A stretch of DNA of 64,000 nt from Anoplolepis gracilipes (GCF_047496725.1 NC_132975.1:10547501-10611500); one strand, 5' to 3'. Numbered from the stretch's first letter, positions 26,735 through 40,648 are shown. Numbers and translations: made by a program. Notes: a model not told the origin generated them from the letters alone.

Positions 26735-27149
26735 AAAAAGAGAGACAAGTGGAGAGTCTCGACGACGTTGTTTGATTTTATTTCGTTAGAAATTGCACGA
26801 GTGATATATATACGACTCTGTAGCATTTTGATTCAATCGGAATTTTGTTTAAATTAACGTTTAAAAACAATGTTACGTTGTTTCATTTTAGTTCAAATTC
26901 AAATAGCATTTATGTTTTCAAAAAAAATATACTGCACAATTACTTCAATAGCTTTACAGTTTAAATAATTTCACCTGAATAGTCTTCATATAAATTCATA
27001 TATTTGTCGAATAAATTTAATAAAGGTAATGCATTGAAAGCGTAATAATAGAACAGAATGATCGAACAGCTCTCCATTATTTATACACTTTTCAAACTTG
27101 TTCCGTACAATTATTGTTTCTTTGGACATTGAAAAACTATAAAGCGCAT

Positions 27150-27800
27150 TGTCGAAAATTACTATCAAATTGGCCGCGCAATGTCGTAAAACGATATCCT
27201 TGCCAACTGCAAGGAACACCATCTCACGTTTACGCCATAAAGAAACCGGAACGCCTTATCCACCGCGGTAAGACGCTACAAGTCGAGCGTTTCCAGATGC
27301 ATCATGAAAAATGCACTCTCCGACGTGTCCAGAGTCGACGCAGAATCGGGGAGGTAGACTTTTAGACTTTGGTAGAGATTTGACTCCGTGAATCAGAGTG
27401 AACGGTTGCTAGCTAAGAGAGTGAAAGGGAGAACGGACGCGACTAAAGTTTTCCTACGTCAGTGACCGGATAAGATTGTTTGTCTATATCGCACGGATCA
27501 CACACACACACCGAGATTCGTCGATTGTTTCACGGGGTATCACCGACTTCACTTTTCCACCCCGGCGCGCCTTATCGAACAAACAACGACCTTTCCGGCC
27601 AAATTGGTCGGTCTGACTCGAAGCCGAGTAAAACGTGATTAATCGCTCTCCTTTCGCGGGGATGTATCCGCCTCGCCAACCCTCCGGTGGTTATATAGCG
27701 ATAAACGGATAACCGTGGTCCAGAACCCAATTGAGTCGAGCCCGATATAGAACGGCCGCTGCGCGCATCGCCTTCGATCTGAACGAAAAAAAGCGAAGGG
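27150..27800. other. CpG-rich intronic island
   Basis: A GC-rich segment in intron 1 ending at the GA repeat. It has short frames only and no recognised product; a regulatory role is possible. Confidence 0.25.
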
Positions 27801-27802
27801 AG

Positions 27803-27805
<3 letters not shown>

Positions 27806-27852
<47 letters not shown>
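27806..27852. repeat. (GA)n microsatellite
   Basis: About 23 GA units. The minus-strand Ser/Leu-rich frame across it is a product of the repeat. Confidence 0.95.
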
Positions 27853-27858
<6 letters not shown>

Positions 27859-30299
27859 GAAAAGGAAATACGTTCGTTAGGTGTTAGTTCGTTAAACTGA
27901 TTTCTCTTTCCCTCCATCCTTTTCACTGTGAAAGCTCAACTTCTCACCTTGTGGTTGTGTCTACAATATTCTCCTTCCGTACACTTGTATCTTTTGTCCA
28001 AATAAATTAACTGTTTAATAATCCTGAGTTTTTGGAATAAGCGATTCATTGATTAACACAATTCTCTTCTAAGAAATTATATATTTTTGTCTTTGCTTTT
28101 TATAATATAAACTAAATGTTCTTAAGTTATTTTTTGATTTATATAAATTTTTCTTACTAAATAATGCCTTTTGATTTTATCTAAATACTGATATTTTTTA
28201 GAAAAAGTCCCATATTAAATTTGTAAATAATTTATTATTTGAAATGTATCAATCACACACATATATTAGCAGAATTTGAATCTACTGTTAAATATATTGC
28301 AAAATTGCATAATTGATTTATTAAAGCTAATTATTGTACCAATTTCTTCGTACATGCTTTTAGAACGATTAGGACGATTATCTTCTAGTTTTATTAGATT
28401 AGCCATTATAAAAGAAATTTAGTTGCAAAAAAAAGTAAGGTTTAACACGTTTAATCCTTTCTAAACGGTGGTGGCCTTTGAAAAATTACGACTGTGTATT
28501 TCAAAGAACGGAAAAGTACCACTTCCTTTAATTACTGTGCTTGTGTGAGGCTCTAGGAAGAGAAGCGTCTACCTGAAAATCGTTATGCTACTTCAAAGCC
28601 ACTCGGCATTACTGCTTTTAATTGCGAACCGAATAAATTATTCAACTCATTTGACCTTATTGCACTAATTATATATTCTGCCACAATTTTTTTATATCTA
28701 GTAATGTTTCATATAAAGTAAAATAAATAGAAGTAATCTATTTTTCAGATCAAAATAACTGAATCATTATTTTAGAATTTTTGAACAACATGTCTAAATG
28801 AAAATTGCAAAATGCAACATTGATAATAATAAAACAATAACAAAAAAACTAGATTGCAGTTTTCATTAAAATCGAAAAAACAAGATCGAAGAGATTCCAT
28901 ATATAATGCGCAAAAGGATCATTCAGGTTTTTTTTTTTTAACTATCATATACTTTGTTTTTCTATACATTTTGGTCATTCATCCAAGTACTATAAAAAGT
29001 TCGTGGTCGGAGTTAGACTTAAGCGTGACGAATCGTCGGGAGTCGTATCGCACGAAATTTCATGGAAAACGAAACGTAGGCGAGGTGAGATGTATGCGTG
29101 TCGAGATATGAGATAGTTACTTTATCGCCGGCCTATCCACGCCCTGTGTCTCGCAACGTGATCCAAAAAAAAGACCCTAACACGCGGCCCTTTCATTCTT
29201 GGAATGACATTATATTTTCGATATAATCGCGAATTGTAATCACTTTCGTTTTGCTCGTCTGTTAAAATTTGCACAAGACAATATTGATTTTTTACGAATT
29301 TTGAAAATAATTATTACATAGCTTTTTAAATCAATTTAAAAGGAACTTATATATTAATAGCAATTCCGCTCTATTCTTGCAAACTTTAAATTTTCCTTAA
29401 ATCTTCCTTAAAGCTTAAATTTTTTAATTTCAAACATTATAAATGCATTAGCTGGTAATAATTAAGTTAGAAATTAAAATTCTATTAAAATTAAATTTAT
29501 TTAAGTTGATTTGAGTTAAAGAGACTATTAATTTTCAAACTAATAATTTTTAAAAAGCTGTAGTTGAGTTTTTTATAAGTTTTATTGAAAAAAAATTAAC
29601 TTATATTAGAAAATATGTTACATAAAAATGCGGCATACATGACTAACTTTATCACATAAACAAGAAAGAGATATCTGATTGCGTCCCGTATTTGGCTATG
29701 CCCCGTTACAAGTTTACCCGTACTGTGACAACGTAGTGCATACACTACGACAATGCTGCACAAGTTCACACGAATGGTTGACCTCGTAGAAGTTTACCCC
29801 CGTACCAGGTAGCCGGTATTCCATTAACTTCTGTCAACGCCAAGCACCACAAGCTGCTCGTCCGTGTTCTGAATGCGACAATAAGTTAAAATCAAGCGTT
29901 TAGGCCCGATTTTTTAAGCATTTTTACGATTTCTATATGCGATCGAAGAGATGCTTTAAAGAAACAATTTTCATTTATTATGATATTACTCAATGTAAAT
30001 TAAAAACTGGGAAAGGAGTTTCTGGGTATAATTTTCTTTTCCATTCCGTTAAATTATTATTTGTAAAAATTATATCGCATGATCATGACTCTATTTTGTA
30101 CTTTATTTACAATACTAAATAATGCGTAAAAAAAAAATATAAAAATAATATAGATTTTATTCGATATCACTCGTATAAATTAATTTGTATTATGTGTTTA
30201 TATAGTACAATACGTATATAACGTTTGCATAATATCTTTAATATTTTTTAAAAATCTAACGTAAGCCGTACTTTCTCGTCTTTACAAATTTTGTGAAAG

Positions 30300-30960
30300 A
30301 ATCCTAGTCATGTATCGGACCTTACACGATGCTTGTCTTGGACGCGAGCGTGTTGAAATGCTTCGTCCCTATGCGCATACATGCCAGAATCGCGAGCCCG
30401 TGACAGGAGGTCGGAAGGTTCGATTTGATCGTATTGCATTACGAGAACGCGCTGCCGGGTCGCGTCGCATCGCTCGTGGCGAGATTCGAAAGTAGATCGG
30501 GAAACGGCAGGGCAGGCGTGCGACAGACAGGCGAGGTAATACATACAATCTCCCTTGTTGTCTGGCATCGGGTTGCCGTAGAAAGAGGATTGGAAGAGAC
30601 GGAGGAGAAGACAGAAAGAGAAAGAGAGACAGAAAGATAAAGACGGAGGAGAGCGAGAGGGAAAGAACTATTTCTAGAACCAAAAGAGAGATAGAGAGAG
30701 AGAGAGAAAGGAGAGCAAATGGGACCAAAGTAGATAGAAGAGACGCGAGGGGTGGAATCTGGACAGAAGTCCTGAAGAGCTTTGAAAAGCGTGGCAGCCG
30801 CCGGAAGTCTTATAAACAATCCCGGGAGCGACGGAAACCGGGACCGAACTATCCCCGACCTCGCGCAAAGAGGATCAATGGAGAACGGAATGCGTGTAAA
30901 CAACGGGAGCTGTTACGTATATGTGTGTGTATGTATATGTGCACGGAAGGGTAGAATGGT
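30300..30960. other. GC-rich then purine-rich intronic island
   Basis: A CpG-rich left part (30,300-30,590) passes into a strongly purine-biased stretch (about 30,590-30,735) and a mixed GC-rich end. The minus-strand Ser/Leu-rich frames arise from the purine bias and are not genes. Confidence 0.3.
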
Positions 30961-30975
30961 TGTGAAATCTGCGCT

Positions 30976-31018
30976 CTTTCTATTCCTCTTTCTCTCTCTT
31001 TTTTTTTTTTTTTCTCTC
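30976..31018. repeat. Pyrimidine tract
   Basis: CT-rich sequence with an internal T run, complementary in bias to the purine-rich DNA about 250 bp upstream. Confidence 0.8.
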
Positions 31019-31536
31019 ACTCCCACATAAACACTCATACACAAACTGCAGAAGAACGGACTACGGGATTACACCTCTCTGCGGAAACGTGGCCGGCACA
31101 TTCCTACCTACTGAGTGCTCGTATTAGTTCGGTGAAATCTGAGAATTACGAAAAACTTGATTATTGGCTTAGTTTTCAGAATAGTTAAAGGGGTAAGCGC
31201 GTGAAAGAGCCGTGCTGATGAGAATGCACGCTCGTCGCAAATTCTACGTTCCATTTTCCTTTTACGATAGCTATGAAATTTTAGGAGCTTTTACGATTGT
31301 CGTATTACGTAAGTAAGTAAGAATGATCGTATTTCTTGCATATTTGTTTCTCAATACAATAATAATCGCTTACCGTGCACCCAATATTTACATGATACGG
31401 ATTAAAAATAAAAATGGATATTAATCGGAATAAAACTTGATTGGGAATAAAAATAAAATAAAATAACAAAATTAAATTATGTAAGAGTTTTTCAAATTTT
31501 TGTAATCCAAAGAGTTTTCTTTCTAAATAATATCTG

Positions 31537-31558
31537 CCTCTCTCTCTCTCTCTCTCTC
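31537..31558. repeat. (CT)n microsatellite
   Basis: Eleven CT units in intron 1. Confidence 0.9.
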
Positions 31559-31599
31559 GCAATATCATGTCGCTTCTTATATATATTTCACTCTAAAAT

Positions 31600-32250
31600 A
31601 TACATCTTTCTCTCTGATTTTCCAGCCAGTTTCCACGATCCGTGATTCAAGCTCCGCGAAATGTTCCATTCGTCCACATCGATCCAGGAGGAAGGGAGGG
31701 GGGCAGAGTCGGCTGATATCGCGCAGCGCACAGAAAATCGACGACAAAAGCGGCAACCTGTTCGCTCGACCTCGGCCATGGAAAATATACGCGGTCCGTG
31801 GCGAGGATATCCCGTTCGGAAAATCCTTTTTAGAATCGCGTCCGTCTGCCATTGCTATGTATGACGCACAGACAGCTCGTCGGCGTACCCATCTTGCATT
31901 ATGCATCCCGTCATAATGCAACCCTCGGGGGTTGAAGAGGACGGAGGAGAGGACGAGGGTGGGAAGGGTGCGAGAGATGCGCCAGATTCGCGAATTCCTT
32001 TTGCCTGTTTTGCAATATCCGCATGCACCGACGACCCATGCGATATCCTGCACGCGCGCGGCGTCTATATATCTGCTTAACACATAATCCCGGCCCGTAG
32101 GATATACTTGGCATTGCGTTCACGTACGATCGGAGAAACCGTTTCCACCTCGCTCGTTTTCTGATTATGAAATTATATCGCGCCCCTGAGAATATCGACG
32201 CCGCGATTAGGCGAAATCCGCTGTCTGAGAAGTGTATTCTACTGATCGCT
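31600..32250. other. CpG-rich intronic island with an open minus-strand frame
   Basis: Between AT-rich flanks lies a GC-rich island carrying the longest open frame of the window, 168 codons on the minus strand (31577-32083). It overlaps other open frames on both strands, has no recognised motif and has no clear splice or polyadenylation context. I treat it as non-coding. Confidence 0.3.
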
Positions 32251-32306
32251 TCCGCTCTATATCTATTTGTCTGGGATGATTTCAATTGTATAAAGTATTT
32301 GAAAAG

Positions 32307-32309
<3 letters not shown>

Positions 32310-32341
<32 letters not shown>
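32310..32341. repeat. (CT)n microsatellite
   Basis: About 16 CT units. Confidence 0.95.
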
Positions 32342-32342
<1 letters not shown>

Positions 32343-33073
32343 ATTTTATCACAAATAAAAATTTCGTTCGAAAGACGATAATTGTTTTCACATCAAATTA
32401 TATATTTGATTTCTGCAATTAATTATAGTGTTTGATTTGATTTTAACAAAAGTTCTTTTTAAGAGAAAAAGAATTTTAATAACATTATTAAATTTTTTAT
32501 CAAAATACATCTAAAAACAATTAATAGTTGATCATTAATTTAACAGATATCGTCGACTAGATTTCACAAAAGAAAATATTGACACTTAATAGCGAAGGAA
32601 TGAGACTGTTATTTTTCACTAACCGGGTTTTCTCTGTAAAATCTAAAATAACACGAAGCAGATTCTCTTACACTTGCCGTTAAATGCAGTTCTGCGAGTC
32701 GCGTTATTCGTTTCCTTTTATCTCGGCTTAAACAAGAACGCAAACGATAGTCCGTGCGGAGGCTTAAACGATTCTCCCACGCTGTATTTAGGTGGATAAG
32801 AGATCTCTCATCGGAGGAAAATGAGTGCCTCTCGAGGAAGTGAAACACAACCTCGCCAAGCGGGAAAATAATAACGGAATAATAACGGAAGACCATCGCG
32901 TCTTTGATGAGAATTTTATCGCGTTACGAACACTTCGCATCTGAGCTCTTTAATATCGCTCTTGTTGAAAATTGACCAATTGCCGTCCTCTTTATTCACT
33001 CGCTACATTGCGGTCAAGAGGAAAGCTTCTACATAAGAAGTTTCTTCTTGGAAAAATTATTTATAAACAAATG

Positions 33074-33623
33074 TAAGGTAACTATCCCAGTTGTAAGTCA
33101 TGTTCCAATAGTAAGTCACTCTTGTTTTTATAATTAATCATTAAGCATATTTAAAAAGAAACATTATTACACCATCTGGTAGTAAAATATCATATTTTTA
33201 ACTTAACTATATTGCAAAAAAATTTTTTTTTTAATTTTTAACTAGCGATGTTTTTATTTAATCTGCAGTGTAAATGTCAATAGTAAGAAAGACTATATAT
33301 TTTGTAAATGAAATAAGTTTATATTTCTCTGCAAAATTTCTTTCGCATTGCAATTGGGACAAAAAGATTATAAATGACTTACAACTGGGTCATCAATAGA
33401 CGGTTATTAAAATTTAAATAATTATTTTATATACAAATAAAATCTTTTTATTTTAATTAAATATGATAGCTAAAATAATATGATAGCTAAATAATATATA
33501 TTTTACATAAAAATTCAGAGAATTCTTATGTAAAATATATATTCGACTTATACTTCTTTTTCTAAATAAAAAAAAATTGTAGTCATCAATCTTAAATGAC
33601 TCATAACTGGGACAGCTACCTTA
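33074..33623. mobile_element. TA-flanked MITE with matching terminal inverted repeats
   Basis: The left end reads AGGTAACTATCCCAGTTG... from 33076. The complementary strand of the right end reads AGGTAGCTGTCCCAGTTA... from 33621. The repeats match over about 25 bp with four mismatches. Both ends are flanked by TA (33074-33075 and 33622-33623), the duplication typical of Tc1/mariner-type insertion. The 546-bp body has no transposase frame, so it is non-autonomous. An extra internal copy of the terminal motif lies at 33375-33390 in the right-end orientation. Confidence 0.75.
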
Positions 33624-34006
33624 TATAGTGTTGAAAAAATTGATAATGATTTCAGTCTTCAATAAAGTTTTATCATTTCTCGATTATTATTTTAACCTGC
33701 ATTTATCCATGACTTTATTAAAAGATTTTAAGGATCATTTCAGAGTTTCAAATGTAAAACAATTATGCCTCTTGATTCACTCATCAAAGAGTTTATGTGC
33801 GCAGACGTAAACCTGCGCTAGCGTGCCAAAACTTAAGATGTTTAATAAACTTTCGACGTGTAACGAAGAACTTTAGCCACTCATTATGCGAAAATAATAC
33901 CAACAAAAGAAAACACATTCATCAATCGAGTTTTCGAGCTACAGTGTTTATCATTGTATGTACTAAAAATAAATAATAACTAGAACAAGAATATAACTAT
34001 ACACGT

Positions 34007-34144
34007 ATATAATACATATAATATATAATATATAATATATAATATATAATATATAATATATAATATATAATATATAATATATAATATATAATATATAATA
34101 TATAATATATAATATATAATAAATATAATAAATATAATATAATA
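34007..34144. repeat. 7-bp tandem repeat (TATAATA)n
   Basis: A long, almost perfect heptanucleotide array, about 16 or more copies, decaying to AATATAATA units at its right end. The Tyr/Ile-rich minus-strand frame across it is the translated repeat. Confidence 0.95.
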
Positions 34145-34350
34145 CACGTACCGTGTGTTAAGTATTTATAATTGTAAGAAATAAAGAATTTCTTTCGCAA
34201 TTTTCTTTGCAATGTGCGAAAGATACTTTAAATATAAAATAAACTATAATACATATTTCGGATTGTACAATCACGGTGTGTAAATCTGATTTTAAAATCA
34301 TTGTCACGTTATGTTAGGTTCAATATTTTATTAATTCCTGTACTTTACTT

Positions 34351-34375
34351 AAAAAAAAAAAAAAAAAAAAAAAAA
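34351..34375. repeat. Poly(A) tract
   Basis: Twenty-five A residues followed by CAAACAAAAAC. This could mark the 3' end of an old retrotransposed copy, but no upstream gene-like sequence was recognised. Confidence 0.85.
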
Positions 34376-34898
34376 CAAACAAAAACAAAAAACTGATCAC
34401 GCACCAACGACGGGTCAACTTTATTTTTTCCGGTACGATCAGGGTCACCAAAGCCAACCGAAGCGAGACAGCATAAAACGACGGATACACAAATATTGCG
34501 TTACACGGAAAAATACCCCGCGGAGATGCGCTAAAGCTGAAACAAAAAAAAAAGAACATTTTCCCGTGACACATATAGCCATACGATTCCACGGCATCGC
34601 TCTTCAAACCGATACGAGTCCGCGCTCATGAAAACCCAAACGGAATCAATGAGACTGTGTTGTAGAAACGTCATGCAAAGCAAAATTCTCAAAACAGGAA
34701 TTTAGTTCCTATTTTCCATAACAAGAAATAGCCGACTAAAACGGCAAAATTTCAACCATCTATTTGTAGACTAGCGATTAGAAATAAAAAAAAATTACGA
34801 TTCCACAAAAATATCTTTAAAAGTACATTGTATATTAACTCGATATATACATGTTCCATTTAACTATTCTATAATAAAATCTGCACATATATACATAT

Positions 34899-34930
<32 letters not shown>

Positions 34931-34932
34931 AT
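34899..34932. repeat. Imperfect (TA)n microsatellite
   Basis: TA-rich run interrupted by single C residues. Confidence 0.85.
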
Positions 34933-35059
34933 AATATTCACACATATATATTGAAATAAATCAATAACTTTTAAGTCTAACATCACGGAAATTATTTCTC
35001 ATTGTTATATATGTATATGAGGATCTTATCATGAATGTTTACAGCAATAATGTTGAAAT

Positions 35060-35790
35060 TCTAGTAATATTGACGATTTCCTTCTCTGCATCCAACAACA
35101 CGCACGTATGGATGTAGATCGTCTTTCGAAGATGACAAAGAGGAAAAGAGCGACGACGAGGGTCTCGAAACGCGGGCAAACTCGCGTGAAATAACTCTGA
35201 AGAGTGATTTCGTTGGCAGAGGGAAACGTATGTAACGTATGTAACGTAACGCGCGCGGTGTCACCTGTGCCGTGGCTATTTGTTCGAACCTCACATGTGG
35301 GCGTACACTCTCGCATCCGACGCAGCTCGCGCTATCAAAAGAGCGCGGACGACGAGCTCTGTGTCGGCGTTGATAACGGCTCGCCGCCGTTCATATTTTA
35401 CGCCGCGCTCATCAATAATTCATGCCGTGAATAATGCGCCGCTGTTTCGCGTTACTTTATACCGGGAAGGGGTCTCCTTCCTTCCTTCCTTCCTTGCCCA
35501 TTTCCTACACTCTGCGGGGAAGGAGGAAGATTAAGAGTCTTCCCCGGGGAAGACTCCTCCGACAGGGACGAGGTCGGAGGTGCATATCCGGTCGAGACAC
35601 TCTTATCTCCAGGTCTATCCACCGAAACGGAGACACGCTTCGGTCGGACCACTCGCGAGGAGAGTTGGCTGTGAGACTGGATTTTTATTCGACCATCTCT
35701 CAAGAGAGGTTTCATCAGGATAGTCGGGATGAAAAGCGTGTCACATCCGGTCCCAGCTTCCAGGGTAATAGATCCCACATTCGCTTTTAA
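35060..35790. other. CpG-rich intronic island
   Basis: GC-rich, with a (TTCC)n run at 35476-35495 and a perfect 22-bp palindrome at 35535-35556. Open frames of 76-118 codons occur on both strands and are mutual shadows. The cluster of unusual motifs makes it a reasonable enhancer candidate, but that is inference. Confidence 0.35.
35535..35556. promoter_or_regulatory. Perfect 22-bp palindrome
   Basis: Eleven bases on each side of the centre (between 35545 and 35546) are fully complementary. The core is TCTTCCCCGGGGAAGA. It could be a dimer-binding site or a cruciform; no factor is assigned. Confidence 0.5.
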
Positions 35791-38289
35791 CCTTTACTTA
35801 TTTAATAGAGAACTTTATTCGCATCTTGATCAAATAGATTATGAATTAGAGCAAAAGACTTTGATGACAAATATTTTAAGTTAAGCAGCATTTTTTTATA
35901 AAAAATAAACTAAATCAAAATTGAAATAATATTTTATTGTTTACGCAATATTATCTAAAGCTTAATTTTATCTGATCATCATTTGATTAGAATTAAAAAC
36001 ATATTTTAGGAATTTTATTTTTCTATAAAATATTTATATCCGTAAATTCACGCATAATTTATTTTAATTGTTTTTGTTATTAGTAATTTTTACTTTAAAC
36101 CATATTAAAATGTAACAGTGTACAACATACATACGCGCGATATACACATAAATTAAAAATTTGCATTTCTTTCTATGAAAAATTTGCATACATACCCACC
36201 TGCTGTACTTTCATATAATTGAGAAAGAACATTTCAAAAATACATTGAATGTACCATTGTTATTACTGCTCAGGTATTTCTCCGTTTCACAGTAGTTTTC
36301 TCGCAAAGACAATACTCATTCCAGCACATTCCAGTTTGCCGTTCTCTCGCAAGAGCCTTGCACGCGTGCGGTTTGTTTTAACCTTTGCAATAGCGTTCAC
36401 TTGGTCACGTCATCGTTCGTACCGTGAAAAATGGCGCACGCCTTGTTTTGCCTTAACTGCATTCTCCCATTGTCCCGTTTCCGGGACAACTACGTTCTTT
36501 GCGACACACACAAACACATTTTTGTTCATTTTATAAAATGAAGGCACATAGTTCCTATGTTTTTCCTCCCCGACCGCAAATATTAACTTAACGTCTCACA
36601 TATAACATTTGTTTTACATCAGTAATCTTTAGGAAAAATTAAATATAAGCAAATGTGATAACTACAAATACATTTTCCACTTGAAAAAATTTATTTAAAT
36701 TAAATCTAAAGGTTTTAGAAACGGAAATTACTGTAAAACTATTTTTTTAACAAATCGGTAATTTACTCAAAAACATTTATAATTGTTTCTATATCAGCTT
36801 TATTCTATTTAAAAAAGCTTTAAATTATATCATCAATACCGATACAAGAAAATAAAAAAAATTATCAATTAAAAAAAATTTGATTCTTTCCTTTTGATAC
36901 ACAGAGATTAATAAAACTTAACATTTATTATTATTTTAAATCTTTATAAAAACACAATTGATAACGATTAACGAGATATCACATAACTTATGTGATTGCA
37001 TTAGAAGAAAAAGACTTAAATAAATTTGTATGCGACTTAAATTGTGAATTTGACATTATGTACACATCGGACAGTTGTTTAATATACTTAACGTAGCACG
37101 CGTACATGCACACATACACATGATACTCTTCTATTGTATTATTTCTACCCACATAAATTTCCAGCTAAGTAATAATTTTCGTTATGTAACATAGAAAAAC
37201 GTAAAATGAGAAAGTTTTACCTTACGAAGTAATTGCCATCTGTATAAGTTAAATTGGTGACCTACAGGATGTTTTTAAATAAAAAAAAGTCCCAAAAGTA
37301 CTTCCGTTTAAGTTCCTTAATCAGTGTGATATCGATTTCTCTTATTGTTAGTACAAATTTCATTTTGCATTGTAATTTTTTCCATCAATTTTTTTAAGAT
37401 CAATTTTAAATATCTTTATAACTTTAATCATAATTTTTTGAAAGCAAAACTCACATATTTGAATTTAAATAGAACACAAGATTTTTCATTTTATATTGAG
37501 CTCTCTCAATCCTACCATAAAATTTTATTTAAAGTCACATTCTTCAATAGATTTGTTATCGATTTTCTTCTCAATGAAAATGTCAAATATTAAATAAATG
37601 TAACTCAATCTCGGGAAAAAGATCCGATATATATAAACCATTATCAATCATAAATATTATTAATAATAAATGATAATAGTTCCAATTTTATATGCACTGT
37701 ATTTTTATAATATTGCAAAAATAAAGAAAATACACATTTTTAAAAGTAAATATATCTCTGCTCTCTTACATCGCAATATTTCCTACAGAATATTGATATG
37801 AACAATTTTTAGTAACATATTCATCTGCTGCTACACAGATACTGATTTGAATTCTCAGTTCAATGAATAATGGATTTAAAATTTATTCGTTTGTTACGTA
37901 ATGCAAAAGATATATATTTATCTTCCTATAACGTTCGTAACTGTAACATATTTCTTTTACATTTCTCTTCGACTTCATATTTGAAATGCCTCATCTCCAA
38001 CGAACTAATGCCAAAAATAAAACTTTTGCGAAATACGTATGTTCACTAAAAATCTTTCAATATTGGTTAATTAATTTTCTCAGTATCTTTAAATATATCT
38101 TCGAATTCTCTGTTATTTTATGAGTTACTAATTTCATACATATAAATGTGTTGATCCTTAAATATTTAATTTAAAACTGAAATTTAATTGAAAACTTTTT
38201 AAAGGCGAAATCTTTAAAATGTTTTAAATAATATTTTATTGTTTTTTTCGATTATGTGATACTTTGTAAAAAAGAATTATTATGTTTTG

Positions 38290-38830
38290 GTTGTCAAACG
38301 GATATTTTCGGCGATGGAACGGGCTTATCAACTGTCTCTAGAACTCGAAAAGGAACGACGGTCGTTCAACCTGGCCTGATCGCTTCTCACGCGCTCTATC
38401 CTCTCCTCGTCTCTCTAAACCTCTCAAGCTGTCTTCATGGGAGACGTTTTACCGGGAATCCCCATATCTAGCTCGCGCATCGGGCCGCAGAGATAGAGAA
38501 AAAGATCTAGCCAGGGTTCCTCGAGATACGAAGACTCGATGTTTCGTGTCAAATTAGCGAAAAAGTAGTGGCGTTTTGTCCCGTGGGAGATACCGCTTCG
38601 CGTAACACGCTGCAATCGTGTAAGGGACGATGGGATTTAAGAGATATCCCGCAGCGCGGCTCCCGGCTCCCCGTAATTCAAGTTCATATATTGGAGGATT
38701 CCTTGTCGCAGATCAATGCGACGTTTCCCGCGGGGGATGTATCCCTGTCAACTTGTTCCGCGATACTCTCGATACGACTGTGCGAAAAAATTGGATGACG
38801 AAAGTTTCCTTAGTCGATCGGTGAAGGTAA
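38290..38830. other. GC-richer intronic block
   Basis: A CpG-rich segment with frames of up to 76 codons and no recognised product, lying between two long AT-rich stretches (about 35,800-38,250 and 38,830-39,170) in which I saw only simple AT-rich DNA. Confidence 0.25.
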
Positions 38831-40648
38831 TATAACACCGTTTTTAATTTGTCACCGCGTTATAAAAAAAAAAATTATTATTACTCTCCTTCCACTAGTT
38901 ACAGAATAATTCAACCAACGACTGTGATTTGAGTTAAGGAATACAAATTAGACTCATCTCTTTGTCATTTTTGTTTTCAAAAACGTAAGTAACTACTTGC
39001 AAATTTAATGAGAATGATTTAAAAAATATCTCTAATAACGCATATAGCATATTAATAATATGGCTTTCAAAGCCATGTGATGTAATTTGTTTCTAAGCTT
39101 AAATTTATGCTAATTTTTTTATGGACGGGTTTCCATTTGAACCAAGAGAATTATGCCTAATGAGCTATTATCCTCAAACGGATGGAAAAAAGCGGATACG
39201 AGGAGCGCGAGGAAATTTTATCTGGTAAGCTAATTGTGATAGAATTACGTTTATATCCGTCTTTGAAACGGCCATCTCGTCTGTTGGTTCTTCAGCCTGC
39301 ATATTATGAGCCCATTGCACAAAATTTGCATCTTTGCATTCAAAGCAGGTCTGACAATGTCAGCCAAGAAATGATTCTCGAAAGGAGAAGTTTGGTACAT
39401 CGAGATGGCCCGTTTCCGGTGCCGATCAGCAAGAATACATATATGTACTGTCGAAAAAAAAAAAGAAAAGAAGAAAAACTCGAAGATAACACGCACATAT
39501 GCGTCAACGACACGCATCTCCGGAAGGCAGAAATTTCATGTCACACATGTCATGCTTCGCTTCAGAATATATCGCCGCCCGATAAGAAACGTGTCCGACT
39601 TCGTTTCCTCTCTAACTCGATATATCGAAAGACGAAGGGACGTCATCTCGAATTTTGAGAGCTCGTCAATACTTCCGGCTGAATGACGCTGAAGAGAGTG
39701 ACAGAGAAAATGAAGAATTTATTATTCAGATATATTATAATTCTCGTTTTAGAATACAAAATATAACAAGTAATAATATATGGAATAATTAATAAATTAA
39801 TGGAAAATAATTAAATTCAGATAAAATAATAAATTATAAAAAGTGAAGATATAGAGAATAAGAGAGGGAGTATAATCGAAGCAGCGGAACTGAATATTCT
39901 TGTGGATTATTTAGAATTTAAACATACATATAATCTAAGTTTTAAAGAGAAAGATTATATTTCTAATATTTGCTCTTGAGAAAGGAATAATCAAAGTAAC
40001 AAATAATTTTGCGTGTCTCTCGAAGGGGCTGTTTTCGAATTCCTCGATTTGTTTGTGAACTATTATACCAGTAAGAAATACTTGATTCCGTTGTGTACCA
40101 AAGCAACTCGTTGACAAGGAGAAAAGTATCGAAAGCTGGGACAAGAGTCGAGACCTCATCTTTGACGCAGGGAGTAGATCGCGACAGGAATAGAAAACAA
40201 CGAAAAGGAGCGATATGAAGGGTACGCGGCTTCTGGGAGGACAGGCGAAAGGATTACAGGCGAAAGAAGGCTAGGATAGCAAGCTGGCAGACGGAAAAAT
40301 ACAGGGAAATAACGGTGGCGTCTAACGTAAATCTACGTTACCCGAGAAAAAAGAAATTAGTTGCTGACGCGGCAATATTACAAACCTAAATTAAAGGTAC
40401 GATTTCCATAATTATTTGTTAAAAATGGCTGGAGTTTATTTAATTAAATATCTGCCTCTTTTTGGATTTGTTATTAAGATTCTCCAAGATCATTATTATT
40501 GGATATCTCAATGTTAATAAAATTGATATATTGGATTGACTATTTTACAAGTATGTGTGAAATAATCGATATACATAAATAAGATGATAAATATTTCCTC
40601 TTATGCATTTTTTAAGTATAAATAGACGAATAGATGAATGAAATTTTG

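Noticed and set aside
34351..34375. Poly(A) run as the tail of a processed pseudogene
   Set aside because: No gene-like sequence, polyadenylation signal at the right distance or target duplication was recognised.
39182..39658. 158-codon plus-strand frame
   Set aside because: No recognisable domain; overlaps an open minus frame and an A-rich run giving poly-Lys.
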